Source: Verrucomicrobiota bacterium
Lineage (GTDB): Bacteria; Verrucomicrobiota; Verrucomicrobiia; Limisphaerales; AV2
Assembly: GCA_003218935.1 (NCBI GenBank)
Contig: QHPA01000070.1
Location: forward strand, 13,207-30,507
Direction of reading: 5' to 3'
Length of the DNA stretch: 17,301 nt
Shown here one piece after another: positions 8,592-15,360 of this stretch (its first letter is position 1; the number at the start of each line of letters is the position of its first letter). The translations under genes were made by a program, and so were the position numbers. The notes below the pieces were generated by a model that had not been told where the DNA came from, made no database searches, and worked only from the letters and a program-made list of their open reading frames with translations.

Positions 8592-10925
8592 ATGAAAGCC
8601 GAGACCCCATCCGTAACCCACGGTCCGTGCGACCGCGTTTTGTGTCTGACACGCACCGTCGCCGATGCGCTGAAGGCGGAGCCGACGCTGGAGGCGGTGA
8701 AAATCAATCGCGCGCAGCGTTCAATTTCTGTGGCCACGTTGGGTCGGCCAAAAACTCCGGACTTGGAAGGCTATCTCACCGCGCAAATCCGGCAGATCGA
8801 ACAGGCCGGGGCCGGTCAGCGGTGCGCCTTGCTGGATGGCGCCGCCGATTGTTTGGCATGCCCGGCGCCGCAGCCGCCCGCGGAGCGAGGCAGGTTGACC
8901 ATCCGACAGGAAGGCGACACGACGACCATCGCCCGCGTGACGTGCGTGACCGCGCCGAAGTTCTGGCGGTGGCGCGAAATCCCCTGGCCGCGGCTCGTCC
9001 CTCGCGAGGTCCTGCTGCCGGAAGATGCCGAACACGAGCACGAATGGAAACTCCAACTCCTCGCCGCGACGTTGTGCGGCATGTTCGGTTTGACGGCGTA
9101 TTTCGTGGAGGAAAGTCTGGCGGGCAAAGCGCTTTATGTTCTGGCTTACGTCGCTGGAAGCTGGTTCACCGTCCACGAAATCCGTGAACTACTGCAAAAG
9201 CGCGCGCTGGACGTGCATTTCCTCATGCTGGTCGTGGCGCTCGGCAGCGCGAGCATCGGCGCCTGGGGCGAAGGCGCGATGCTGCTGTTCCTGTTTTCAT
9301 TTTCGGGCGCGCTGGAGCATTACGCGATGGGCCGCACCCATCGTGAGATCCGGTCGCTGTTCAAGACGGCTCCGAAAGTGGCGACTTTGGTGGACGGAAA
9401 CGGCAATGAGCACGCGGTGGCGGTCGAACAGTTGGAGCCCGGCATGCGGCTGCTCATCAAACCGGGCGAGCTGTTCCCCCTGGACGCCGAAATCATCAAA
9501 GGCAACACCGCCGCGGACGAGTCGAATCTCACCGGCGAAGCCACGCCCGCGGACAAGGCCGTCGGCGACAGCGTTCTGGCCGGAACGTTGAACCTGTGGG
9601 GCGTCGTCGAAGTCACCGTGCTGCGGCGCGCGCAGGAGAGCGCATTGCAGAAGATCATTCATCTCATCAAAGAGGCCCAGCACCTTAAAGCGCCGTCGCA
9701 GCGGTTGACCGACAAGTTCGGGACCAGTTACACCTACGCGATCCTCAGCCTGTCGCTGCTGATGTTTTTTGTCTGGTGGCTTGGCCTGGAGTACGCGCCG
9801 TTCATTTCGACCGCGGCGAGCAAGAGCGCGTTTTACCGGGCAATGACGTTGCTGGTCGTGGCGTCGCCGTGCGCGCTGGTGCTCTCGATCCCTTCAGCCG
9901 TGCTGGCAGCGATCGCCTGGGCCGCCAAACGCGGCATTCTCTTCCGCGGCGGCGCAGCGGTTGAAAAACTCGCCGAGATCAACGTCGTGGCGATGGACAA
10001 GACCGGGACACTGACCACGGGCGAATTAAAGGTGGAGCGCGTCGAAAGCTTTCCGCCTGGACGTGAGCGGGAGGTCGGGCAATTGGCTTATTCGCTGGAG
10101 CGGCTCTCGACGCACCCGCTGGCCCGCGCGATCACGCGCTATGGGAAGCAACAGCAGTTGCCCGCGCTGGAGCTGGAGCATTTTGAATCGGTCACCGGCC
10201 TCGGTCTGAAAGCCCGGCATAATGGCAGCGGGGTTCTGCTCGGAAGGCGCGAATGGCTCAGTCAAGGCGCAGTCGCACAAGTCCTGGCCCAGGTGCAACC
10301 GACCGAGGCCAGCTTTTCCGAGGTCTGGCTGGCCAACGGGGATTTGGTCGGTCGCGTCCTGCTGCGTGACGACATCCGGTCGCAGGCGCGCCTGGTCGTG
10401 GAGGAGCTCCGTCGCGAAGGGCTGCGAACCGTGGTGCTGACCGGCGACCGCAAACCCAATGCCGAACATCTGAAAAAAGAACTCCAACTCGACGACGTCC
10501 GTTCCGAACTGAAACCGGAGCAGAAGGTCTCCATCATTCAGTCCTTCACCGGGCGGAATTGCCTCGTGGCCATGGTCGGCGATGGTGTCAACGACGCGCC
10601 CAGTCTGGCCGCCGCGCACGTCGGCGTGGCCATGGGCGCCCGTGGATCGGACGCGGCCCTCGAACAGGCCGAAGTCGTATTGATGCACGATCGGCTGGAG
10701 AATTTTCTCGCCGCCTTTCAACTCAGCAAGCGCGCGCGCCGGGTAATTCAGCAGAACCTCGTCATCTCGCTCGGTACGGTGGCAGTGCTCGTCAGTTTCG
10801 CGCTGTTTGGAGGGATCCCGCTGACTATCGGAGTGGTGGGACACGAAGGGAGCACGGTCGTCGTTGTGTTGAACAGCCTGCGATTGTTGTTCGGAAAAAA
10901 GCAGGAACGCACGGCGAAGGAATAA
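8592..10925 (+). CDS. Heavy-metal-translocating P-type ATPase, P1B-4-like (Co/Zn/Cd/Fe export)
   Basis: 777 residues from the ATG at 8592; a TTG directly before it is also in frame but less likely. P-type core motifs are all present: TGEA (314-317), membrane metal site SPC (425-427), phosphorylated Asp in DKTGT (D469), HP (508-509), GDGVND (663-668), and HEGST in the last membrane helix (751-755). SPC together with HEG(S/G)T is the signature of the P1B-4 subgroup, which exports divalent metals such as Co, Zn or Fe using ATP. About eight membrane segments are predicted. The first ~150 residues are unusual: a degenerate HMA-like stretch (GPCDRVLCLTRTVADALKAEP) without the normal C-x-x-C, then CLACP and a His/Glu-rich patch (EDAEHEHEW), possibly a metal-sensing region. 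No metal regulator gene is adjacent. Confidence 0.92.
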   Translation: MKAETPSVTHGPCDRVLCLTRTVADALKAEPTLEAVKINRAQRSISVATLGRPKTPDLEGYLTAQIRQIEQAGAGQRCALLDGAADCLACPAPQPPAERGRLTIRQEGDTTTIARVTCVTAPKFWRWREIPWPRLVPREVLLPEDAEHEHEWKLQLLAATLCGMFGLTAYFVEESLAGKALYVLAYVAGSWFTVHEIRELLQKRALDVHFLMLVVALGSASIGAWGEGAMLLFLFSFSGALEHYAMGRTHREIRSLFKTAPKVATLVDGNGNEHAVAVEQLEPGMRLLIKPGELFPLDAEIIKGNTAADESNLTGEATPADKAVGDSVLAGTLNLWGVVEVTVLRRAQESALQKIIHLIKEAQHLKAPSQRLTDKFGTSYTYAILSLSLLMFFVWWLGLEYAPFISTAASKSAFYRAMTLLVVASPCALVLSIPSAVLAAIAWAAKRGILFRGGAAVEKLAEINVVAMDKTGTLTTGELKVERVESFPPGREREVGQLAYSLERLSTHPLARAITRYGKQQQLPALELEHFESVTGLGLKARHNGSGVLLGRREWLSQGAVAQVLAQVQPTEASFSEVWLANGDLVGRVLLRDDIRSQARLVVEELRREGLRTVVLTGDRKPNAEHLKKELQLDDVRSELKPEQKVSIIQSFTGRNCLVAMVGDGVNDAPSLAAAHVGVAMGARGSDAALEQAEVVLMHDRLENFLAAFQLSKRARRVIQQNLVISLGTVAVLVSFALFGGIPLTIGVVGHEGSTVVVVLNSLRLLFGKKQERTAKE

Positions 10926-10944
10926 TCCGTTAAACTCCATCGCC

Positions 10945-11015
10945 ATGAATTCGAGACTCGCAGGCCTCATTGCCGCGCCGTTCACGCCGATGAACCCGGA
11001 CGACAGCCTGAATCC
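10945..11015 (+). pseudogene. N-terminal remnant of a NanA/DapA-family lyase
   Basis: An ATG 20 bp after the ATPase stop opens MNSRLAGLIAAPFTPMNPDDSLN, which closely resembles the first strand of N-acetylneuraminate lyase or dihydrodipicolinate synthase proteins (G-L-I-A-A-x-x-T-P-x-x-x-D-x-S-L-N). After about 24 codons the similarity stops: no G-T-T-G-E loop, Tyr or Schiff-base Lys follows in any frame. The remnant runs into unrelated sequence and then the DUF4838-like tail. It is read as a gene broken by a deletion. Confidence 0.6.
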
Positions 11016-11134
11016 CGATGGTCGAGCGCGAGCGACTCTCCCGGCTCAATGGCCATCACTGCCGCTTTGCGCTTTCACGTCACGTGGGGATTGCTCCATT
11101 AAAAGCTCAAACTTCGTTTCAACAGAAGTCAAAC

Positions 11135-11485
11135 GGTTGCCGAGCTTATCTGGAGCTGTTACACCGCCAGGTTCGCAAGAAGGGTTATCACGCGCACATC
11201 TACGATCCGCCAGCTGCGCCCTATCTGAACAACGAAGCCATCAACGGCGCTGAAAAGCTCTTCGACGAAGCGGAACGGTTGGCCGACGACGACACGATCA
11301 GGTTCCGTGTGCAGGTGGCTCGCGTCCCCATCTGGTACGTCACGTTGACGACGAACCGCGTCACCGGAGACGCGAAGTCCGAATTGCTGCGCCGCTTTCT
11401 GTCGGTCGCGCGCAAGGCGGGCATCTCCAATATCAGCGAAGGCCGGAGCCTGGACGATTGGGCCAAGCGGATGGGGGCGAAGTGA
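11135..11485 (+). pseudogene. C-terminal remnant of a DUF4838-like (glycoside-hydrolase-associated) protein
   Basis: About 116 codons, from CRAYLELLHRQVRKKGYHAHIYDPPAAPYL to the stop at 11485, resemble the tail of DUF4838 proteins, large secreted proteins often found near glycan-degrading genes (conserved Y-L-x-L-L-H, I-Y-D-P-P, A-E-K-L-F-D-E-A and P-I-W-Y-V). The frame is open upstream to 11018, but that part has no recognisable family features and no signal peptide. The main body of the gene is missing. Family assignment is from memory and moderately sure. The spacer 11016-11134 is of unknown origin. Confidence 0.5.
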
Positions 11486-11647
11486 AGCCGCGGGCCTCGC
11501 ACACAACGCAGGATTGCTCAGTCAGAAAGAGTGTGACGTCGCCACAAGCGCGCTAATGTGTTGCGCGTGCGGCTTAAAGCCAACGGGCGTTCGCCGCCGA
11601 ACACGTGTCCGCAATTCCGGGGAGCGCACGGCCCGGCTCGCCATCCC

Positions 11648-11921
11648 ATGGGCGCAAATTCGTTTTTGAGAGCTCCAGCAAATAGCTGCGGAGCAGCGAT
11701 GAGATGGTGGCCACGGCGCCAGCCGTGGGTTGGGAGTATTGAAAGTTGGAGCCGCGAAGCGGCGAAAGAGAGTCCTCTCGGACCATAACTCTCTCGCCCC
11801 TGACGGGACTTTTGGCGCGGGCGCAATGTTCCCACGGCTCACGCCGTGGGCTTACTTGTTGCGCCACCTCGTGGCTGACGACTCGCTTACCCGTTTTCCA
11901 AATTCTAATTTGCGCCCCCAT
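11648..11921. repeat. Hairpin mosaic bounded by inverted repeats (MITE-like candidate)
   Basis: The ends ATGGGCGCAAATT (11648-11660) and AATTTGCGCCCCCAT (11907-11921) are inverted copies differing by two extra bases. Inside are hairpins: GCTGC-GGA-GCAGC (11685-11697), palindrome GTGGCCAC (11707-11714), CCACGGC-GCCA-GCCGTGG (11711-11728), GCCGC-GAA-GCGGC (11751-11763), and CCCACGGC-TCAC-GCCGTGGG (11831-11850). No transposase frame and no clear target duplication are seen. Confidence 0.45.
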
Positions 11922-11931
11922 TTGCCACTCT

Positions 11932-12011
11932 GCCCATGAACCCCCTCACTCCCCACTGGGGGAGAGGGTGGCCGGAGGCCGGGTTGAGGGGGCCTCTCAG
12001 GGTTCAAGGGC
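11932..12011. repeat. Nested-hairpin dispersed repeat, copy 2
   Basis: This has the same architecture as 2734-2822. Outer arms GCCC-A-TGAACC and GGTTCA-A-GGGC (11932-11942 with 12001-12011) enclose CCCCCTCA (11941-11948) paired to TGAGGGGG (11985-11992). Inside are CTCCCC-ACTG-GGGGAG and GGCC-GGA-GGCC (11970-11980). Several bases differ from copy 1 on both sides of a stem, so the pairing is kept. Confidence 0.75.
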
Positions 12012-12128
12012 CCAAGGCGCGATAAAAGTTCGGGCGTTCTCTCCTTGTCCCTGGCGACATCGGGACTACATTGAAAGGCGCACGAACGAGTATTCGTACG
12101 AGACGCGTTCACGACTCACGTAAAAATT

Positions 12129-13181
12129 ATGCATGCGGAGCTTGAACAACTGCTGGGCGAAAACGCGAAGACTCTGCTCCAACATCATTGCAAAACCATT
12201 CCCAAAGAGAAGCTGCACTTGCCCGGACCGGATTTCGTTGATCGGGTGTATGCGCAAACTGATCGCCCCTCCGCGGTGCTGCGCAGCCTCGCGCAAATTT
12301 TCAATCAAGGCCGCCTCGCCGGCACAGGTTACTTGTCCATCCTGCCGGTGGACCAGGGGATCGAGCACTCCGCCGGCGCGAGTTTTGCGCCCAACCCGGA
12401 CTACTTCGACCCGGAGAACATCGTGCGACTTGCCATCGAAGGCGGCTGCAACGCGGTGGCCTCCACCCTGGGCGTGCTCGGCGCCGTTTCGCGCAAATAC
12501 GCCCACCGGATTCCATTTCTCGTTAAGCTCAACCATAACGAACTCCTGACGTATCCCAATTCTTTCGACCAGATTTATTTCGCGCAGGTGGAGCAGGGGT
12601 GGAACATGGGCGCGGTCGCGGTCGGCGCGACGATCTACTACGGCTCGCCCGAATCGCACCATCAGATCATCGAGACCACCAAAGCGTTTCAGCGCGCGCA
12701 CGAACTCGGCCTGGCGACGGTGCTCTGGTGTTACTTGCGCAATCCCGCTTTCAAAAAAGACAAAGACTACCACACCAGCGCCGACCTCACCGGCCAGGCG
12801 AACCACCTCGGCGTCACCATCGAGGCGGATATTATCAAACAAAAGCAGCCCACCAACAACGGTGGTTACCTCGCGCTCGAAAAATTCGGCAAGACACACG
12901 ACCTGGTTTACAAACAGTTGACGAGCGACCATCCGATCGATCTGACGCGCTACCAGGTTGCGAACTGTTATATGGGCCGCGCCGGTCTCATCAATTCGGG
13001 CGGTGAAGCGGGCAAGGACGATTTTGCCGACGCCGTGAAAATCGCCGTGATCAACAAGCGCGCCGGAGGCACGGGGTTGATTTCCGGCCGCAAAGCGTTT
13101 CAGCGTCCGATGAAGGAAGGCGTCCGCTTGCTCAACCTCATTCAAGACGTCTATCTCGACCGGGAAATCACCATAGCTTGA
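12129..13181 (+). CDS. fbaB: Fructose-bisphosphate aldolase class I (FbaB/DhnA type)
   Basis: 350 residues, the same length as E. coli FbaB. It cleaves fructose 1,6-bisphosphate to dihydroxyacetone phosphate and glyceraldehyde 3-phosphate (glycolysis/gluconeogenesis) through a Schiff-base lysine in the cytoplasm. Visible features are the substrate segment [25 protein letters not shown], the Schiff-base Lys in [11 protein letters not shown] (K237, matching K236 of the E. coli enzyme) and the phosphate-binding [11 protein letters not shown] loop. The start ATG at 12129 has no obvious Shine-Dalgarno site, but the alignment of the N-terminus with the family supports it. The gene stands alone: a repeat-rich gap lies upstream and tRNA-His downstream. 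A long antisense frame over it is a shadow. Confidence 0.95.
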   Translation: MHAELEQLLGENAKTLLQHHCKTIPKEKLHLPGPDFVDRVYAQTDRPSAVLRSLAQIFNQGRLAGTGYLSILPVDQGIEHSAGASFAPNPDYFDPENIVRLAIEGGCNAVASTLGVLGAVSRKYAHRIPFLVKLNHNELLTYPNSFDQIYFAQVEQGWNMGAVAVGATIYYGSPESHHQIIETTKAFQRAHELGLATVLWCYLRNPAFKKDKDYHTSADLTGQANHLGVTIEADIIKQKQPTNNGGYLALEKFGKTHDLVYKQLTSDHPIDLTRYQVANCYMGRAGLINSGGEAGKDDFADAVKIAVINKRAGGTGLISGRKAFQRPMKEGVRLLNLIQDVYLDREITIA

Positions 13182-13317
13182 GTGTCCTGGCCAGGTTATT
13201 GAACCGCTCGTTCGTCCCGTTCGACATCCGATGCGTCGCGATCCCCGGAAGGCGCCACGGTAGCGCTCCAGTTTAGTGGGATCAGAAGCCACTGACGAGC
13301 CGGGCCGTACCACAAGC

Positions 13318-13346
13318 TTGACGTTCCGGCAAAAGCTTACTAGCGT
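13318..13346 (+). promoter_or_regulatory. Possible sigma-70-like promoter of tRNA-His
   Basis: TTGACG (13318-13323) is followed after 17 bases by TAGCGT (13341-13346), 14 nt before the tRNA. The -35 is good and the -10 poor, so this is a suggestion based on spacing and position only. Confidence 0.35.
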
Positions 13347-13359
13347 GTCGCGCTCGGTT

Positions 13360-13438
13360 GGTGGTCGTAGCTCAGCCTGGTTAGAGCCCCAGATTGTGGA
13401 TCTGGTTGTCGCGGGTTCAAATCCCGTCGGCCACCCCA
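13360..13438 (+). tRNA. tRNA-His (GTG), with encoded CCA
   Basis: The full cloverleaf is visible. The acceptor stem GTGGTCG (13361-13367) pairs with CGGCCAC (13428-13434), with one T-G pair. The D stem is GCTC/GAGC, the anticodon stem CCAGA/TCTGG with loop TTGTGGA, and the T stem GCGGG/CCCGT (one G-T pair) with loop TTCAAAT. The anticodon GTG at 13396-13398 reads His codons. The extra G at position -1 (13360) opposite discriminator C73 (13435) is the hallmark of histidine tRNAs. CCA is genomically encoded (13436-13438). Confidence 0.97.
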
Positions 13439-13454
13439 GCTTTTCTGATCTTGT

Positions 13455-13488
13455 GAGTGATTTCCGGTAACCGCACGGAATTTCACTC
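13455..13488. terminator. Hairpin between tRNA-His and the convergent exported-protein gene
   Basis: GAGTGA-TTTCCG (13455-13466) pairs with CGGAA-TTTCACTC (13476-13488), about 11 base pairs with a small bulge and a 9-nt loop. It lies 16 nt past the tRNA end and 54 nt past the stop of the minus-strand gene, so it may end transcripts from both sides. No strong T tract follows on either strand. Confidence 0.45.
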
Positions 13489-13542
13489 GTGTTCCGATTC
13501 GACATCCGTGACCGGCGCCGGCGCCAACTATGATTCGAGAGG

Positions 13543-14007
13543 TTACTTGTTTCTCTCGAAAGTCAACCAGGGCATGATGGCCTCGGGCTTCGTGTTGAAA
13601 TCCATATCCTGCACAACCCAATCCTTGTCTGCTCTGCAAACGAGAAACCTCGCATAGACTATGCCGCGCTCGAAAATCATCGAAAGGTAAACAGTCCTGG
13701 AGGTTTGACCGATCCCTTTGGTCCCGATTAGTTCGTACGATTTGTAGTTTCCCAGAGGTCTTGCCATCTGTTTGAAACTATCAGCTTGTTCTCCTGCCTT
13801 TTTGTCCCCCTCCAAAAGTCCTCCCTGCCGCCACGTATCGAAGGCCGGTTGAGGCCCCCCGCTCTCAAACAGGGCGAGACCTTTCTGAACAACAGACGGA
13901 ATAGACGGGTCGAGATCGGCCGCGAAGACCCGAACGAGCGGCAAAACGCAGCACGATCCGATGCTTAGAGCCAAAGCGGTTCGAACGATTACTTTGATGA
14001 TGCTCAT
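13543..14007 (-). CDS. Small exported protein of unknown function
   Basis: 154 residues from the ATG at 14007, preceded by AAAGGAAA, one of the few good ribosome-binding sites in this window (8 nt spacing). MSIIKVIVRTALALSIGSCCVLPLVRVFAADLD is a signal peptide with probable cleavage after V-F-A-A, so it is periplasmic or secreted. The mature part has a helical first half (VVQKGLALFESGGPQPAFDTWRQGG) and a beta-rich second half (YKSYELIGTKGIGQTSRTVYLSMIFERGIVYARFLVCRADKDWVVQDMDFNTKPEAIMPWL), reminiscent of small NTF2-like or DUF3887-like domains. I do not recognise a named family. It is on the same strand as the permease row, but a tandem repeat and about 140 bp separate them, so a shared transcript is not implied. 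Confidence 0.82.
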   Translation of the reverse strand: MSIIKVIVRTALALSIGSCCVLPLVRVFAADLDPSIPSVVQKGLALFESGGPQPAFDTWRQGGLLEGDKKAGEQADSFKQMARPLGNYKSYELIGTKGIGQTSRTVYLSMIFERGIVYARFLVCRADKDWVVQDMDFNTKPEAIMPWLTFERNK

Positions 14008-14105
14008 GGTTGTTTCCTTTCTCTTGCTTACGGTTGTGGGGAAACATCAAACACTGAGCAATGAACATCGCAAGTCGAAACTTGAGTTGGTCACATGTCC
14101 CCGCC

Positions 14106-14145
14106 TTCGATGTTCAGCGTTCGATGTTGGATGTTCGATGTTCGT
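14106..14145. repeat. 14-bp-period tandem repeat (TTCGATGTT core)
   Basis: TTCGATGTT occurs at 14106-14114, 14120-14128 and 14134-14142, a regular 14-base spacing, ending immediately beside the stop codon of permease remnant C (14146-14148). It resembles the ATC-rich tandem repeats I associate with Verrucomicrobia intergenic regions. Confidence 0.85.
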
Positions 14146-14928
14146 TTACTCGTAACGCAGCGACTCGACCGGATCGACCTTCGCTGCAAGCTTTTGAGCA
14201 CGCGCGTCAGCGCCAGCGCGCCGGCCAGACCGAGGATAACTCCGATCCCCGTGAGTCGCATCCCGTGTCCGACAAGCAATCCCAGCACATCGCGGCGCTG
14301 AGCGCCCAGCGCCATCCGGACCCCAATCTCGCGTTGACGCTGCGCCACTGCATACGCCAGCACGCCGTAGAGTCCGATCACGGCCAGAGCCAGCGCCACT
14401 CCTGCGAAGACAGCCAGCAGGGTGAGATTGAGGCGCTGCGGCGCGATGGAGTTGTCACGCATCTCCGCCAACGTGCGGACATCATAGATCGGCTGCTCCG
14501 GGTCAAGCGCCTGCACTTGTTGTCGTGCCGCCGTTATTAATGCCTCCGGGGCCGGACTGGTTTTTATCAGCACCGCCATGCCTCCGCTCGGCCCTTGAAG
14601 GAACGGGAGGTAAGCCTGGACGAAGCCGCCCTGTTCATTGAGCTGGTTCAGTTTTACCCGCCCAACGACGCCCACGACGGTGAGCGTGGGTCCTTTCTCG
14701 CCCCAGGGCAGCCGGACGCGTTTGCCGATGGCGTCTTCATTCGGCCAGTGTCGCCGCGCGAATTCCTCGTCCACGACGATCGCGTTCAGGCCGGACATCG
14801 ACCGCTCGCCGTCCGTGAAGCTGCTGAGGTCGCGTCCGCGCAAGTGTCCGCGGTCGTCCTGCTCCGTGAAGGCCCGGCCGTGAAGTAGCGGAATGCCCAT
14901 GGAACGGAAATAATTTCAAATCATTCAT
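14146..14928 (-). pseudogene. ADOP/MacB-type ABC transporter permease remnant C (two internal deletions)
   Basis: Only parts of a ~800-residue permease remain. The start ATG at 14928 gives MNDL(K), which looks like the normal opening of these genes, then the sequence jumps to [21 protein letters not shown], a segment from the middle of the protein; the two are in different frames. From there the frame is intact through the periplasmic core ([24 protein letters not shown]) and two membrane helices with the conserved [12 protein letters not shown] loop, up to LTRVLKSL. A second junction near 14188-14193 skips the last membrane helix and shifts frame to [13 protein letters not shown] and its TAA at 14146. 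The usual family tail is A-R-V-D-P-M-E-A-L-R-Y-E. Such permeases move substrates or drive lipoprotein/antibiotic efflux; this copy cannot be functional as read. Confidence 0.8.
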
Positions 14929-15119
14929 GGTTCGTGGTCAGTGGTCAGTTGTCCGTGGTCCGGGGCCCCTTGTCGGTCGCAGGCCAAATTCCCAAAGCCC
15001 AAACCCCAAGCGTCAAAGAAAACCCAAGCTTCAAGTTCCAAAACCGCGCTGCGGAGGCTCCCCGTTGGAGATTGACATTTGGAGCTTATCTGGGATTTGG
15101 GTTTTGGGATTTGGGGTTT
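14929..15119. repeat. Intergenic repeat spacer 1 (stop-to-start unit)
   Basis: The spacer between the remnants B and C. On the plus strand it begins with CATGGTTCGTGGTCAGTGG-type tandem GTGGTCAGT repeats, continues with CAAA-CCC-CCAAG runs and ends GGGATTTGGGGTTTTCATTC. It aligns with spacer 2 (15232-15360) over nearly its whole length apart from about 45 extra bases near 15046-15090. The A/C-rich and G/T-rich ends are complementary, so it can fold back. Confidence 0.8.
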
Positions 15120-15231
15120 TCATTCGTATCGCCGTCGTCGCCATGATCCCAAGCGCGAGTGTGAGCGCGGCCACAGCGGTGAAACCGGGGTTCTTCATCA
15201 ACTGGCGGAAGGCGTAGCGAAGTTCGCTCAT
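15120..15231 (-). pseudogene. ADOP/MacB-type permease remnant B (only both ends remain)
   Basis: From the ATG at 15231 come 34-35 codons, [34 protein letters not shown], the canonical N-terminus and first membrane helix of ADOP permeases. At 15129/15128 this joins TAC-GAA-TGA, which matches the last codons (R-Y-E-stop) of the same family, out of frame. About 2.3 kb of a normal gene is missing. The frame itself continues into the spacer repeat until 15031, giving a meaningless 66-residue product. It lies between permease A and remnant C, each separated by a related spacer. Confidence 0.8.
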
Positions 15232-15360
15232 GGTTCGTTGTCAGTTGTCGGTTGTCCGTGGTCAGTGGTCGGTCGCAGGTCAAATTCTCAAACCCCAAAC
15301 CCCAAGCTCCAAGGAAATCCCAAGCATCAAGTTCCAAACCACGTTTGGGATTTGGAGTTT
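15232..15360. repeat. Intergenic repeat spacer 2 (stop-to-start unit)
   Basis: It fills exactly the gap between the stop of permease A (15361-15363) and the start of remnant B (15231). It carries GTTGTC/GTGGTC tandem units, then CAAACCCCAAACCCC runs, then GGGATTTGGAGTTT. It is homologous to spacer 1, and both join a TA(T/C)-GAA-TGA stop on one side and an ACC-ATG start on the other. Confidence 0.85.

Larger units (their letters stand above)
11487..12128. other. 642-bp gene-free, repeat-rich region upstream of fbaB
   Basis: No supported gene lies here; the open frames that cross it follow repeat sequence on either strand. The parts are: 11487-11584, nothing recognised; 11585-11850, successive short hairpins; 11648-11921, bounded by an inverted repeat; 11932-12011, the second copy of the nested-hairpin repeat; 12012-12128, the likely leader and promoter region of fbaB, where I see no convincing -35/-10 pair. 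Confidence 0.6.

Noticed and set aside
12066..13505. Long open frame (about 479 codons) on the minus strand over fbaB and tRNA-His
   Set aside because: It is antisense to a certain fbaB; its first part is a translation of the tRNA complement (GWPTGFEPATTRSTIWGSN type), a well-known spurious protein.
14106..14145. Possible CRISPR-like array
   Set aside because: The period is 14 bp with only three units and no unique spacers, so it is a simple tandem repeat.
14929..15360. Insertion sequence interrupting a permease
   Set aside because: No transposase frame or target duplication is seen; the repeats fit intergenic spacers whose flanking genes have suffered internal deletions.
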